DNA from: an uncultured Devosia sp.
GTDB taxonomy: Bacteria; Pseudomonadota; Alphaproteobacteria; Rhizobiales; Devosiaceae
Assembly: GCF_913055165.1 (NCBI RefSeq)
Contig: NZ_CAJXJS010000006.1
Location: 1-64,000, forward strand
Direction of reading: 5' to 3'
DNA: 64,000 nt
Shown one piece after another: positions 32,080-41,638 of the stretch. Position 1 is the first letter of the stretch. Each line of letters begins with the position of its first letter. A model generated the notes under the pieces. That model was given only the letters and a program-made list of their open reading frames with translations. It was not told where the DNA came from and did no database searches. A program made the translations under genes and the position numbers.

Positions 32080-33564
32080 TCACCACCACTGCTTTGGTGC
32101 GAAGTCCCCGCCAGCACTCTTTTCGATCACGCGCGCCGCAGCAAACAGCGTCTCCTCGTCGAACGGCTTGCCGATCAGCTGCAGGCCAAGGGGCAGCCCC
32201 TGCCCGTCCTTGCCCGCGGGCACGGCAATACCGGGCAGGCCGGCCATGTTCACGGTCACGGTGAACACGTCATTGAGATACATGGCTACCGGATCGCTCG
32301 CCAGGGCCTCGTCGCCAATGCCGAAAGCGGCCGACGGCGTCGCCGGCGTCAGGATGGCGTCGACGCCCGCCTTGAAGGCGTCCTCGAAATCCTTCTTGAT
32401 CAGCGTACGGACCTTCTGCGCCTTGACGTAGTAAGCATCAAAGTAACCGGCAGACAGCACGTATGTACCGATCATGATGCGTCGCTTCACCTCGCGGCCA
32501 AAGCCAGCCGCGCGGGTCAGTTCGTACATATCTGTAATATCTTTCCCGGATACACGCAGCCCGTATTTAACGCCGTCATAGCGCGCCAGGTTCGACGAGG
32601 CTTCGGCCGGCGCCACGATGTAATAGGCAGGCAGGGCGTACTTGGTATGCGGCAGCGAAATGTCCTTGACGGTCGCGCCCTCGGCCTTGAGCCATTCCAG
32701 CCCTTCGGCCCAGAGCTTTTCGATCTCGGCCGGCATGCCGTCCATGCGGTATTCCTTGGGTACACCGATGGTCAGACCCTTCACCCCGCGTTCGACCGCA
32801 GCGGCAAAGTCGGGCACGGCAATATCGACGCTCGTCGAATCCTTAGGGTCGAACCCCGACATCGAGGTCATCAGCAGCGCCGCATCTTCCACGGTTCGGG
32901 CGATCGGCCCGGCCTGGTCGAGCGAGGAGGCGAAGGCCACCGTGCCCCAGCGCGAGCAACGGCCATAGGTCGGCTTGATGCCCACAGTGCCTGTGAAGGC
33001 CGCCGGCTGGCGGATCGAACCACCCGTGTCGGTTGCGGTCGCACCGGCGCAGAGCCAGGCCGCCACGGCCGCCGCCGAACCGCCCGAAGACCCGCCCGGC
33101 ACCAGATTGGCATTGCTGCCTTCCGCCCGGAACGGGCTGATCACCGGGCCGTAATAGGATGTTTCATTGGACGAGCCCATGGCGAATTCGTCCATGTTGA
33201 GCTTGCCCAGCATGACCGCCCCATCCCGCCACAGATTGGCAGTGACGGTGGATTCATATTCGGGCTTGAAGCCATCGAGGATATGGCTGGCCGCCTGGGT
33301 ATGAACGCCCTTGGTGGCAAACAGGTCCTTGATGCCAAGCGGAATGCCTTCCAGCGCCCCGCCCTGCCCCTTGCCCAGCTTCTCGTCGCTGGCCTTGGCC
33401 ATTTCACGCGCCTGGTCGGGCGTCGTTGCCACATAGGCGTTGAGGCTCGGATTGGCCTTCTCGATGGCGCCGATATAGGCGTCCGTGAGTTCGAGTGCGG
33501 TGAAGCTCTTGTCCTTGAGGCCCTTGCGGGCATCCGCAAGGCTCAGCTTGGTCAGGTCAGTCAA
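32080..33564 (-). CDS. gatA: Asp-tRNA(Asn)/Glu-tRNA(Gln) amidotransferase subunit A
   Basis: [31 protein letters not shown] amidase signature, [13 protein letters not shown]. Confidence 0.97.
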   Translation of the reverse strand: MTDLTKLSLADARKGLKDKSFTALELTDAYIGAIEKANPSLNAYVATTPDQAREMAKASDEKLGKGQGGALEGIPLGIKDLFATKGVHTQAASHILDGFKPEYESTVTANLWRDGAVMLGKLNMDEFAMGSSNETSYYGPVISPFRAEGSNANLVPGGSSGGSAAAVAAWLCAGATATDTGGSIRQPAAFTGTVGIKPTYGRCSRWGTVAFASSLDQAGPIARTVEDAALLMTSMSGFDPKDSTSVDIAVPDFAAAVERGVKGLTIGVPKEYRMDGMPAEIEKLWAEGLEWLKAEGATVKDISLPHTKYALPAYYIVAPAEASSNLARYDGVKYGLRVSGKDITDMYELTRAAGFGREVKRRIMIGTYVLSAGYFDAYYVKAQKVRTLIKKDFEDAFKAGVDAILTPATPSAAFGIGDEALASDPVAMYLNDVFTVTVNMAGLPGIAVPAGKDGQGLPLGLQLIGKPFDEETLFAAARVIEKSAGGDFAPKQWW

Positions 33565-34015
33565 CGGGGATCTCGCTTAGATTGTCGCAGCGTGTGTAGA
33601 GCGTCGCGCCGGGCGTCGCAACCTCGCTGCCGGTTTCGAATTGGCCGGAAGCGGCCATGGCGGCGTCATAACCTGACACCACCTGAATCTGGGTTTCGGT
33701 GTAGGGCGTCACCGCAAGGATGTCGGGATAGACCTCCCCGGGCACTTCGCAAACCGCGTCAATGAACAGATGCGTGCTGCCCTCGCGTTCCTTCACCTCG
33801 AAGAAGCGGCATTGGAACTCCATGGACTGAATACCATCGACAAAGCTGAGACTAAGGAAGTCCACATCCATCCATGCGTCTACGCCCTTGTCCGCGAGTG
33901 CCTCGCAGGCAGAAGCATCGGAGACGTAGAGACGGTCTCGGATGATGCGCAGGTCCTCCTGCGCCGAAACGGGCGCAGCGACCAGCAGCAGCATAGCGGC
34001 GACCCACCACCTCAT
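33557..34015 (-). CDS. Hypothetical secreted protein
   Basis: Signal peptide [19 protein letters not shown]; Cys-containing small protein. Confidence 0.65.
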   Translation of the reverse strand: MRWWVAAMLLLVAAPVSAQEDLRIIRDRLYVSDASACEALADKGVDAWMDVDFLSLSFVDGIQSMEFQCRFFEVKEREGSTHLFIDAVCEVPGEVYPDILAVTPYTETQIQVVSGYDAAMAASGQFETGSEVATPGATLYTRCDNLSEIPVD

Positions 34016-34494
34016 GCCGCCTTCTCCGCATCCAGGCGCAGCTCGAAAAACGCCGACCATTCGCTGTCAGGATAGTCGAGGAACGGTCCGCGGGGCACGA
34101 ATCCATACCGCGTATAGAGCCGATGCGCCTCTGCCATGCCGTCACCGGTACCCGTCTCAAGCATCACCACAGGAAGCCCGCGCTCACGCGCCAGTTCCAC
34201 GATCCGCTCCAGCAACTGCCGGCCCACACGTTGACCGCGCACTTCCGGTACGGTGTACATGCGCTTGACCTCGCCCAAGTCAGGGCCATGCATTTTGAGC
34301 GCGCCCATGCCGACGGCTTTTCCGGCCTCGTCGCGCGCCACGAACAGCGTCGTCGCGCTGTCGGCCATCTGCTCTACGGTCATCTTGAACTGGAATTCCA
34401 GTGGCGACAGCGGCAGCAAATGGTCATTCAGCCGGGCAACCAGTGCCCGCACTTCGTCCTGCAGCGGCGATTCGACGGCGATCGAGATGGCCAC
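34012..34494 (-). CDS. GNAT family N-acetyltransferase
   Basis: VKRMYTVPEVRGQRVGRQLLERIVELARERG, LETGTGDGMAEAHRLYTRYGF. Confidence 0.88.
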   Translation of the reverse strand: MAISIAVESPLQDEVRALVARLNDHLLPLSPLEFQFKMTVEQMADSATTLFVARDEAGKAVGMGALKMHGPDLGEVKRMYTVPEVRGQRVGRQLLERIVELARERGLPVVMLETGTGDGMAEAHRLYTRYGFVPRGPFLDYPDSEWSAFFELRLDAEKAA

Positions 34495-34782
34495 TTATTC
34501 CACCACTTTGGGGACCATGAAGAAATTGTCTTCGGTCAGCGGCGCGTTGCTGACGATCTTGTCGGCATAGTTTCCATCGGTGACCACGTCATCGCGGCGG
34601 CGCAAAGTCATCGGGGTCACGGAGGTCATGGCCTCCACACCCTCCACATCCACCTCGCCGAGTTGCTCGACAAAGCCCAGAATCGCATTGAGCTCATTCT
34701 GGTAACCGGCGACCTCGTCCTCTTCGATCCGGATACGGGCCAGACGGCCGATGCGCTTGACGGTGGCAGCGTCGACAGACAT
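34495..34782 (-). CDS. gatC: Asp-tRNA(Asn)/Glu-tRNA(Gln) amidotransferase subunit C
   Basis: [41 protein letters not shown]. Confidence 0.95.
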   Translation of the reverse strand: MSVDAATVKRIGRLARIRIEEDEVAGYQNELNAILGFVEQLGEVDVEGVEAMTSVTPMTLRRRDDVVTDGNYADKIVSNAPLTEDNFFMVPKVVE

Positions 34783-34866
34783 GCAAAAACTCCAAGAAAC
34801 GGCGTGTTGCCGCGTTATTAGCAACGCCATGCGGCAAATGACAATGAAAATGCCTTATGCGACGGA

Positions 34867-35397
34867 TCAGGCTTCCACTGCCAAACCCGGTTCCAGCGCG
34901 ATCAGGCCCGTCCCATCCAGAAGGTTGGGTATGTCCGCGAATACCGCATCGATTTCTCTATCCGAACCGGCCACCGCCACAAGGCCGGGCGCCTGCCCTT
35001 GGAGCAAAGCATGGCATCGTCCAGCCAGATCGGCGCCGAACATCACGACCGCGGCCTTTTCCACCCACCGGCCAAGCTCCGGGACTGGTCCGCCCAACAG
35101 CAGCAAAGGGACATCGTCATCCCCATCGAGCAACAGCCCGGATGGGCCGACGGACCAGATTTCCACCGGCCGCAACCCGTCCGCCGCATCGAGCAGCCGT
35201 TCCGTCGGCCGCGGCCTCCAGATGGCAGGATCGACATCGACCAAGCTGTCAGCGGCCCTCACGACCCGGTCGGCGCCACTGACAAGCTCACTCCGATCAA
35301 CGCCCGCAGGCGCTCCCTCCGGATCAAGAGCAATCACCTGCCCGCCCGTCTGAACCCGAAATGTCGAACTGCCAAACCAGGTGAGCTTCATGTCCAT
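34867..35397 (-). CDS. Metallo-beta-lactamase-fold-like protein lacking the metal-binding motif
   Basis: MKLTWFGSSTFRVQTGGQVIALDPEG N-terminus resembles UPF0173-type MBL proteins; no HxHxDH anywhere in the ORF. Confidence 0.55.
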   Translation of the reverse strand: MDMKLTWFGSSTFRVQTGGQVIALDPEGAPAGVDRSELVSGADRVVRAADSLVDVDPAIWRPRPTERLLDAADGLRPVEIWSVGPSGLLLDGDDDVPLLLLGGPVPELGRWVEKAAVVMFGADLAGRCHALLQGQAPGLVAVAGSDREIDAVFADIPNLLDGTGLIALEPGLAVEA

Positions 35398-35461
35398 TTC
35401 CCGTCGCCAAAGTCTCGTGGCCAGCCTATAGGACAGTTCTGATCATTATCGCGAGCCCCTT

Positions 35462-35914
35462 GTGACCGAAGACCCCCTGAGCGCTATTCCCGAGACTGGC
35501 AAGATTCTGGGCCTGGATCTGGGCACCAAGACCATCGGTGTCGCCATCTCCGATGGCATGCGCTATTCGGCCACGCCGCTCGAGACCATCAAGCGCACGA
35601 AATTCACCCAGGATGCCGAGCGCATCATAGAACTGATTTCCGAAAACCAGGTGGTTGCTCTGGTGCTGGGCCTACCCCTCAACATGGACGGCACCGAAGG
35701 TCCGCGGGTGCAGTCGACCCGCGCCTTTGCCCGCAATCTGGCGCCCAAGATCAACCTGCCGATTGCCTTCTGGGACGAGCGCCTGTCGACCTCTGCAGTC
35801 ACCCGCATGATGATCGAGGCCGACCTCCGCCGCGACCGCCGCGCCGAGGTCGTTGACAAGCTGGCGGCCAGCTACATCCTCCAGGGCGCGCTGGATCGGT
35901 TGCGGTCCCGCTAG
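35462..35914 (+). CDS. ruvX: Holliday junction resolvase-like RuvX (YqgF)
   Basis: GLDLGTKTIGVAISD, GLPLNMDGTEGPR, DERLSTSAVTRMMIE, DKLAASYILQ. Confidence 0.95.
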   Translation: MTEDPLSAIPETGKILGLDLGTKTIGVAISDGMRYSATPLETIKRTKFTQDAERIIELISENQVVALVLGLPLNMDGTEGPRVQSTRAFARNLAPKINLPIAFWDERLSTSAVTRMMIEADLRRDRRAEVVDKLAASYILQGALDRLRSR

Positions 35915-36864
35915 CCGGCACGCCTTAGGCTGCCAGGGGACTCGCCAAATGTCTGCTTGAAGGCTCGACCAAAGGCGGCTTCGGACAAGTAGCCGGCCTT
36001 TCGCGCGATCTGCCCGATTGGTTCGTTTCCGTTGGCGATGGCCAGGCGGGCCTTCTGCAGCCGCCATTCCGTGAGATAGCGCATCGCCGGCTGCCCAACC
36101 ATTTCGCTGAATCGCGCCGCAAAGCCCGACCGGGACATCCCCGCAAGCCGCGAAAGTCGCTCGAGCGTCCATTCATCGCCCGGCGCCCGGTGAATGGCGG
36201 CCAGCGCCCGGCCCAGCTGCGCGTCACGCAAGGCGGCCAGCCATCCTGTCTGCGCTTCGGCAGCCGTGTCGAGCCAGGTGCGGATCGCCTGAATGATGAG
36301 GATATCTGCCAGCCGGGTGATGACCGCTTCTCCGCCCGGCTTGAGTGCCGCTGCCTCGTGCGAGATGAGATCCAGCGTACTGCGCAGCCAACCACCCGCG
36401 GCATCATGCCAGCGGTCGACGATCAGCAACTCCGGCAAGAGATCAACCAGCCGCCGCGCTGCCACGTCGTCGAACGAGACGACGCCCGTCATCGCCCGTG
36501 TGACCGCGCCCGGACCGGCAATTTCCATCATTTCATAGCGCTCGCTGACCTTGGTCGCCGGCAGGTCGAACAGTGGCACAGCTTGCCCGTCTGCGGCGCT
36601 TGCAAGGTCCACAGGCGTACCCCGCGGCAACACCACCATGCTGCCCTCGCGCACCAGCAGCGGCGGCCTGCCCGCCAGCCGCATCCAGCCCTCGCCCGAG
36701 ATGATGACGATGAACAGCATGGAATTGTCCATCTGTGGCAGCGCAACGCCCCAGGGTGCGGCAAGCTCCGCCCGGCAATAGAGCGTACCGTTGAGCCGCA
36801 GCATGTGCAGCACGTCACCCAGGGGATCGATGGCGTCAGGCGGCTGGAAGTGAACACCGGACAT
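35911..36864 (-). CDS. AraC-family transcriptional regulator
   Basis: Cupin-like N-terminus, then WTLERLSRLAGMSRSGFAARFSEMVGQPAMRYLTEWRLQKARL. Confidence 0.92.
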   Translation of the reverse strand: MSGVHFQPPDAIDPLGDVLHMLRLNGTLYCRAELAAPWGVALPQMDNSMLFIVIISGEGWMRLAGRPPLLVREGSMVVLPRGTPVDLASAADGQAVPLFDLPATKVSERYEMMEIAGPGAVTRAMTGVVSFDDVAARRLVDLLPELLIVDRWHDAAGGWLRSTLDLISHEAAALKPGGEAVITRLADILIIQAIRTWLDTAAEAQTGWLAALRDAQLGRALAAIHRAPGDEWTLERLSRLAGMSRSGFAARFSEMVGQPAMRYLTEWRLQKARLAIANGNEPIGQIARKAGYLSEAAFGRAFKQTFGESPGSLRRAG

Positions 36865-36980
36865 CGGTCGTTGCTCGCGCTTGTTTTGGACGATCTGCAT
36901 AGATATCTGGCAATACAGCGATGGAAAGTCCAGGCTGGTCACACAAAATTTCGGCGGCAACTGCAAACGGGAGATTTCTC

Positions 36981-37808
36981 ATGACCAATACCCCAATTCT
37001 TGTCATCGGTGCTTCGGGCAAGGTCGGCCGCCGGGTCGTCGCCAATCTGGCCGCCATGAACCGCGCCACGCGCCCGGTCGGCCGCCGCACCGCTCTGCCC
37101 TTCGACTGGCAGGATCGCTCCAATTGGGCCCAACACTTTGCCGGCGTCGAAACCGCTTTCGTCGCCTACTACCCCGACCTTGCCGCTCCACAAGGCGCGG
37201 ACGATATCGCCGCTCTGGCAGAAATCGCAAAGGCAGCCGGTCTCAAGCGCATGGTCCTGCTTTCGGGCCGAGGCGAAAGCGGCGCCGTCCGTGCCGAGAA
37301 TGTGCTCCGCAATAGCGGCCTCGGTTACACCGTGCTTCGCGCCGCCTTCTTCAACCAGAATTTTTCAGAAGGGCTCATGTATCCTGGCGTCATGGGCGGC
37401 GTCATTGCCCTGCCCGCGGGCATGTGTGCCGAGCCCTTCGTGGACGTGGGCGACATCGCCGAAATCGCCGCTTTCGCACTCACCGACGACCGTCATCACA
37501 ACCAGCTCTATGAGCTCACCGGCCCCCGTCTCCTGACCTTTGCCGACGCCGTTGCCGAAATCAGCGCGGCCAGCGGTCGAACAGTCACCTACGCCCCGAT
37601 CTCACTTGACGACTTCCACGCCGCCATGGCGGGCGAGATCGGTCCCGACGACGCCACTCTCTACACCGAGTTGTTCCGCGAACTCTTCGATGGCCGTAAC
37701 GAAAGCCTCACAGATGGCGTCCAGCAGGCGCTGGGGCGGTCGCCGCGTGACTTCGCAGACTACTGCCGCGGCGTTGTCCGATCCGGCGGCTGGGCCGAGG
37801 CAGCCTGA
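36981..37808 (+). CDS. NAD(P)H-binding (NmrA-like) protein
   Basis: ILVIGASGKVGRRVV, divergent from the AraC regulator. Confidence 0.9.
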   Translation: MTNTPILVIGASGKVGRRVVANLAAMNRATRPVGRRTALPFDWQDRSNWAQHFAGVETAFVAYYPDLAAPQGADDIAALAEIAKAAGLKRMVLLSGRGESGAVRAENVLRNSGLGYTVLRAAFFNQNFSEGLMYPGVMGGVIALPAGMCAEPFVDVGDIAEIAAFALTDDRHHNQLYELTGPRLLTFADAVAEISAASGRTVTYAPISLDDFHAAMAGEIGPDDATLYTELFRELFDGRNESLTDGVQQALGRSPRDFADYCRGVVRSGGWAEAA

Positions 37809-37811
37809 TCC

Positions 37812-38198
37812 ATGGTCTGGACCAACCGCATCTTGCTCGTCACGGGCGCCTTGATCGCTTTCGTGCTGTCCCTTGCCGTCCTCTTCGCACCGGCTGCCTT
37901 CTACGCAGGTTACGGCATAACCGTCGGCGGTGACATCGCCCTGCTAAACGAAATGAAAGCCCCCGCCGGCGCAATCCTGCTCGCCGCCCTTGTCATGGCT
38001 GTGGGCCTCATCAACCCGGCATGGCTTGGTAGCGCGCTGCTTGTCGGTGCCCTGCTCTATCTTGGTTTCGGTCTCGGGCGTGTGATTGCCCTCACATCCG
38101 ACGGCATACCTCCAGCATCGCTGCTTGCGGCCATGGCCGTGGAACTGCTGCTCGGTCTGGGCTTTTCCCAGGCACTTTGGCGGCAGAGCCCGAGATAA
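37812..38198 (+). CDS. DUF4345-like membrane protein
   Basis: Four-TM small ORF, NEMKAPAGAILLAALVMAVG. Confidence 0.65.
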   Translation: MVWTNRILLVTGALIAFVLSLAVLFAPAAFYAGYGITVGGDIALLNEMKAPAGAILLAALVMAVGLINPAWLGSALLVGALLYLGFGLGRVIALTSDGIPPASLLAAMAVELLLGLGFSQALWRQSPR

Positions 38199-38275
38199 TT
38201 TTGCGAAACGGCATGGGTGGGCTTGCCCCACCCTGCCCCCTCGGATAGACCGCAGCAAATCGCAAGGGATGCGAC

Positions 38276-39244
38276 ATGCCGCAGCAAAACTCCGCCCGGT
38301 TCTCGGGCGACTTCCCCCCGTTCCAGCAGCGCCATCTGATTTCCATTGCTGATCTCCAGCAGCACGAAATCGTCGATCTTCTCGACCGCGCCGAACGGAT
38401 GATCGAGATCTCCCGCCAGGAGCGCAAGTCGCTCCCCACGCTCTCTGGCAAAACCCAGATCAATCTCTTCTTCGAGCCCTCGACCCGCACCCAGTCTTCC
38501 TTCGAGATTGCCGGCAAGCGGCTGGGCGCACTCGTGGTCAACATGTCGGTCAAGACATCGTCTGTCTCCAAGGGCGAAACCCTGATCGACACTGCCGCCA
38601 CGCTCAACGCCATGCGTCCCGACGTGCTCGTGGTTCGCCACTCTGCGGCCGGCGCAGTGGAATTGCTGAGCCAGAAAGTCGGCTGCTCCGTTGTAAACGC
38701 AGGCGATGGCGCCCATGAGCACCCGACCCAGGCTTTGCTCGACGCCCTGACGATCCGTAACCACAAGGGTACGCTCGCCGGCCTCACGGTTGCCATCTGC
38801 GGAGACATTGCCAATTCGCGCGTGGCCCGGTCCAATCTCCTGCTGCTGGGTGCGCTCAATGTCCGCACCCGCGTCATCGCCCCCCGCACCCTGCTGCCAC
38901 CGGGCATAGAGAACCTGGCCACCGAGGTTTTCACCAACATGGAGGAAGGGCTTCGAGACGCCGATGTCGTCATGATGCTGCGCCTCCAGCACGAACGCGC
39001 CAATGGCAAGATGATCCCGTCGGTGCGGGAATATTATCGCTTCTACGGGCTCGACGAGGACAAGCTCCGGCACGCCAAGCCCGACGCTATCGTCATGCAT
39101 CCGGGCCCCATGAACCGCGGCGTTGAGATCGACCCCGCCATCGCCGACAGCGAGCGTTCGGTCATCACCGATCAAGTCGAAATGGGCGTTGCCGTCCGCA
39201 TGGCGGTTCTGGACGCTCTTCTGCCCGCGAGGAACACCCCATGA
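38276..39244 (+). CDS. pyrB: Aspartate carbamoyltransferase catalytic subunit
   Basis: [35 protein letters not shown]. Confidence 0.97.
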   Translation: MPQQNSARFSGDFPPFQQRHLISIADLQQHEIVDLLDRAERMIEISRQERKSLPTLSGKTQINLFFEPSTRTQSSFEIAGKRLGALVVNMSVKTSSVSKGETLIDTAATLNAMRPDVLVVRHSAAGAVELLSQKVGCSVVNAGDGAHEHPTQALLDALTIRNHKGTLAGLTVAICGDIANSRVARSNLLLLGALNVRTRVIAPRTLLPPGIENLATEVFTNMEEGLRDADVVMMLRLQHERANGKMIPSVREYYRFYGLDEDKLRHAKPDAIVMHPGPMNRGVEIDPAIADSERSVITDQVEMGVAVRMAVLDALLPARNTP

Positions 39245-40539
39245 CCCGCCCTCTTGTCATCGACAATGCGCGGATCGTCGACCCCGCATCCAACACCGAT
39301 CAGCTGGGCGCCGTACTCATCGAAGATGGACGGATCAGCGATCTCGCCGTTGGCGGGCCTGCGGGTGTTCCTGATGATGCCGAAGTGATCAATGCCAATG
39401 GCCAGGTGCTGGCGCCCGGTCTGATCGATATGCGCGTTTTCGTAGGCGAACCAGGCAAGGAATATCGCGAGACATTGGCGTCCGCCGGTGCAGCAGCGGT
39501 GGCGGGCGGCGTGACCAGCTTTGTGATGATGCCCGAAACCACGCCGGCCGTGGACGATGGTGCGTTGGTCGATTTTCTGATCCGCCGCGCCGAAGCGCAG
39601 TCACCCGCCCGGATATTACCCGCTGCGGCCATCACCAAGGGCCTCGCAGGCAAGGAGATCACCGAGTTCGGCCTGCTCAAGGACGCCGGTGCGATTTGTC
39701 TCACTGATGGCGCCCAATCTATACAATCCTCGTCTCTTTTGCGCAGCGCCATGGGCTATGCCGCCAATTTCGACATGCCGTTCATCCATCACGTGTCGGA
39801 TGCTGCCCTGACAGGCGATGGCGTGATGAATGAAGGGCTGTTCGCCACGGTCCTTGGCCTCAGGGGCATCCCGCGCGAAGCCGAAACCATTCCCCTGGCC
39901 CGCGACCTGCAACTGGCCCAGCTGACCGGGGTGCGCTACCACGCCGCGCAGATCTCCACCGCCGGCTCGGCAGAGCTTGTGAAGACGGCAAAGTCCCGTA
40001 ACGAGAAGGTTACGGCCGGCATCTCGATCAACAATCTCTGCCTCAACGAGAATGACATCGGCCGCTATCGTACCTATTTCAAGCTGAACCCGCCCTTGCG
40101 GACGGAAGATGACCGCCAGGCCATGATTGCAGCCCTGCGCGAAGGCATTATCGACACGATCCATTCCGATCACGACCCGCAGGATACCGAGGTCAAGCGC
40201 CAGCCCTTCGCGGAAGCCTCCAATGGCGCAATCGGTCTTGAAACCCTTTTGGCAGCGGCCCTGCGCCTGGTGCATTCCGGTGACCTTGGCCTGATCACCG
40301 TCCTGCGCGCCATGACCAGCCGTCCTGCCGAAATTCTGGGGCTGGAAAGTGGCCGCATCAGTCGGGGAGCGCCGGCCGACCTCATCCTGGTTGATCCCGA
40401 ATATCCATGGCAGGTAACCGAAAAGAGTTTCCGTTCGCGCTCCCGCAACACCAGCTTTGAGGGCGCGCGGATGCAGGGCAAGGTCATGCGCACCATTATG
40501 GGCGGTCGGACTGTGTTCATCCACGAGGACATTGCGTGA
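39241..40539 (+). CDS. pyrC: Dihydroorotase-like protein, probably non-catalytic (PyrC'/PyrX-like)
   Basis: Amidohydrolase architecture overlapping pyrB, but [14 protein letters not shown] replaces PGLIDxHxHxREPG. Confidence 0.88.
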   Translation: MTRPLVIDNARIVDPASNTDQLGAVLIEDGRISDLAVGGPAGVPDDAEVINANGQVLAPGLIDMRVFVGEPGKEYRETLASAGAAAVAGGVTSFVMMPETTPAVDDGALVDFLIRRAEAQSPARILPAAAITKGLAGKEITEFGLLKDAGAICLTDGAQSIQSSSLLRSAMGYAANFDMPFIHHVSDAALTGDGVMNEGLFATVLGLRGIPREAETIPLARDLQLAQLTGVRYHAAQISTAGSAELVKTAKSRNEKVTAGISINNLCLNENDIGRYRTYFKLNPPLRTEDDRQAMIAALREGIIDTIHSDHDPQDTEVKRQPFAEASNGAIGLETLLAAALRLVHSGDLGLITVLRAMTSRPAEILGLESGRISRGAPADLILVDPEYPWQVTEKSFRSRSRNTSFEGARMQGKVMRTIMGGRTVFIHEDIA

Positions 40540-41582
40540 CCATCCCCTTTTTCGATGGCCATAACGACACGCTTTTGCGACTTCTCGATCACCCGCGCAT
40601 CGACAAGCTCGACTTGTTCATTAAGGGGAGCCAGGAGGGACACCTGGACCTGCCGCGTGCCCGGCAGGCCGGCATGGTGGGCGGTTTTTTCGCCATTTTC
40701 CCGCCCCCACTCAAGACAACCCCCGCCGCCATTGCCGCAGCGCCGGACTACACCAGGGGCAACCTCCCGCCTGAGCTCGCTCAGTCCAATGCACTGCAGT
40801 CGACCAACGCCATGGCGGCCCTGCTGCTGCAGCTCGAACGTGCTAAAGTCCTGAATATCTGCCGGTCTGCCGCGGAAATCCGGTCGACCATCAAGTCGAG
40901 CCGTCTCGCCGCTCTGTTCCACATCGAAGGCGCCGAGGCCATCGACACCGACTTCAGGACTTTTGAGGTTCTATACGCGGCCGGCCTCAGATCCATCGGC
41001 ATCACCTGGAGCCGCGCCAACGCATTCGGCACGGGTGTACCGTTCCGCTTCCCCGCCGATCCCGATATTGGTCCTGGCCTCACCGATGCCGGCAGGCAGC
41101 TGGTGCGCCTGTGCGATGAACGCGGCGTCCTTGTCGACCTGAGTCACCTCAACGCGGCAGGCTTTCGAGACGTCGCCGCAATCTCGACCAAACCGCTGGT
41201 CGCCACCCATTCCAACGTGCACGCCGTCTGCCCCAGCACCCGCAACCTTCTCGACTGGCAATTGTCGGCCATCCGCGAAAGCAAGGGGGTAGTCGGGCTC
41301 AACTATGCCACTGGCTTCCTGCGGCCCGATGGGCGGTTCGATGCCGATACACCCCTCGAGCTGATGGTCCGCCATGTTGACGCACTCGTCGAGGCCGTCG
41401 GTGAGGACGGCGTGGCCCTAGGCTCGGATTTCGACGGCGCCATGATCCCGGTAGAAATCGGCGACGTTACCGGTGTGCCCAAGCTCCTCCAGGCCCTGCT
41501 CGACAAGGGCTATGGCGAGCCTCTGGTCCGCAAGATCGCGCTGGAAAACTGGCTCGGCGTCATCGAACGAACCATCGGCTAG
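40536..41582 (+). CDS. Membrane dipeptidase (peptidase M19)
   Basis: FFDGHNDTLLRLLDH, LFHIEGAEAI, ATHSNVHAVCPSTRNL, GSDFDGA. Confidence 0.93.
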   Translation: MTIPFFDGHNDTLLRLLDHPRIDKLDLFIKGSQEGHLDLPRARQAGMVGGFFAIFPPPLKTTPAAIAAAPDYTRGNLPPELAQSNALQSTNAMAALLLQLERAKVLNICRSAAEIRSTIKSSRLAALFHIEGAEAIDTDFRTFEVLYAAGLRSIGITWSRANAFGTGVPFRFPADPDIGPGLTDAGRQLVRLCDERGVLVDLSHLNAAGFRDVAAISTKPLVATHSNVHAVCPSTRNLLDWQLSAIRESKGVVGLNYATGFLRPDGRFDADTPLELMVRHVDALVEAVGEDGVALGSDFDGAMIPVEIGDVTGVPKLLQALLDKGYGEPLVRKIALENWLGVIERTIG

Positions 41583-41638
41583 CCGCAGCCAAGCCTGGGT
41601 TGCTGCAGCACAAATTCCCTAAGAAGAGTCAGAGAGCC

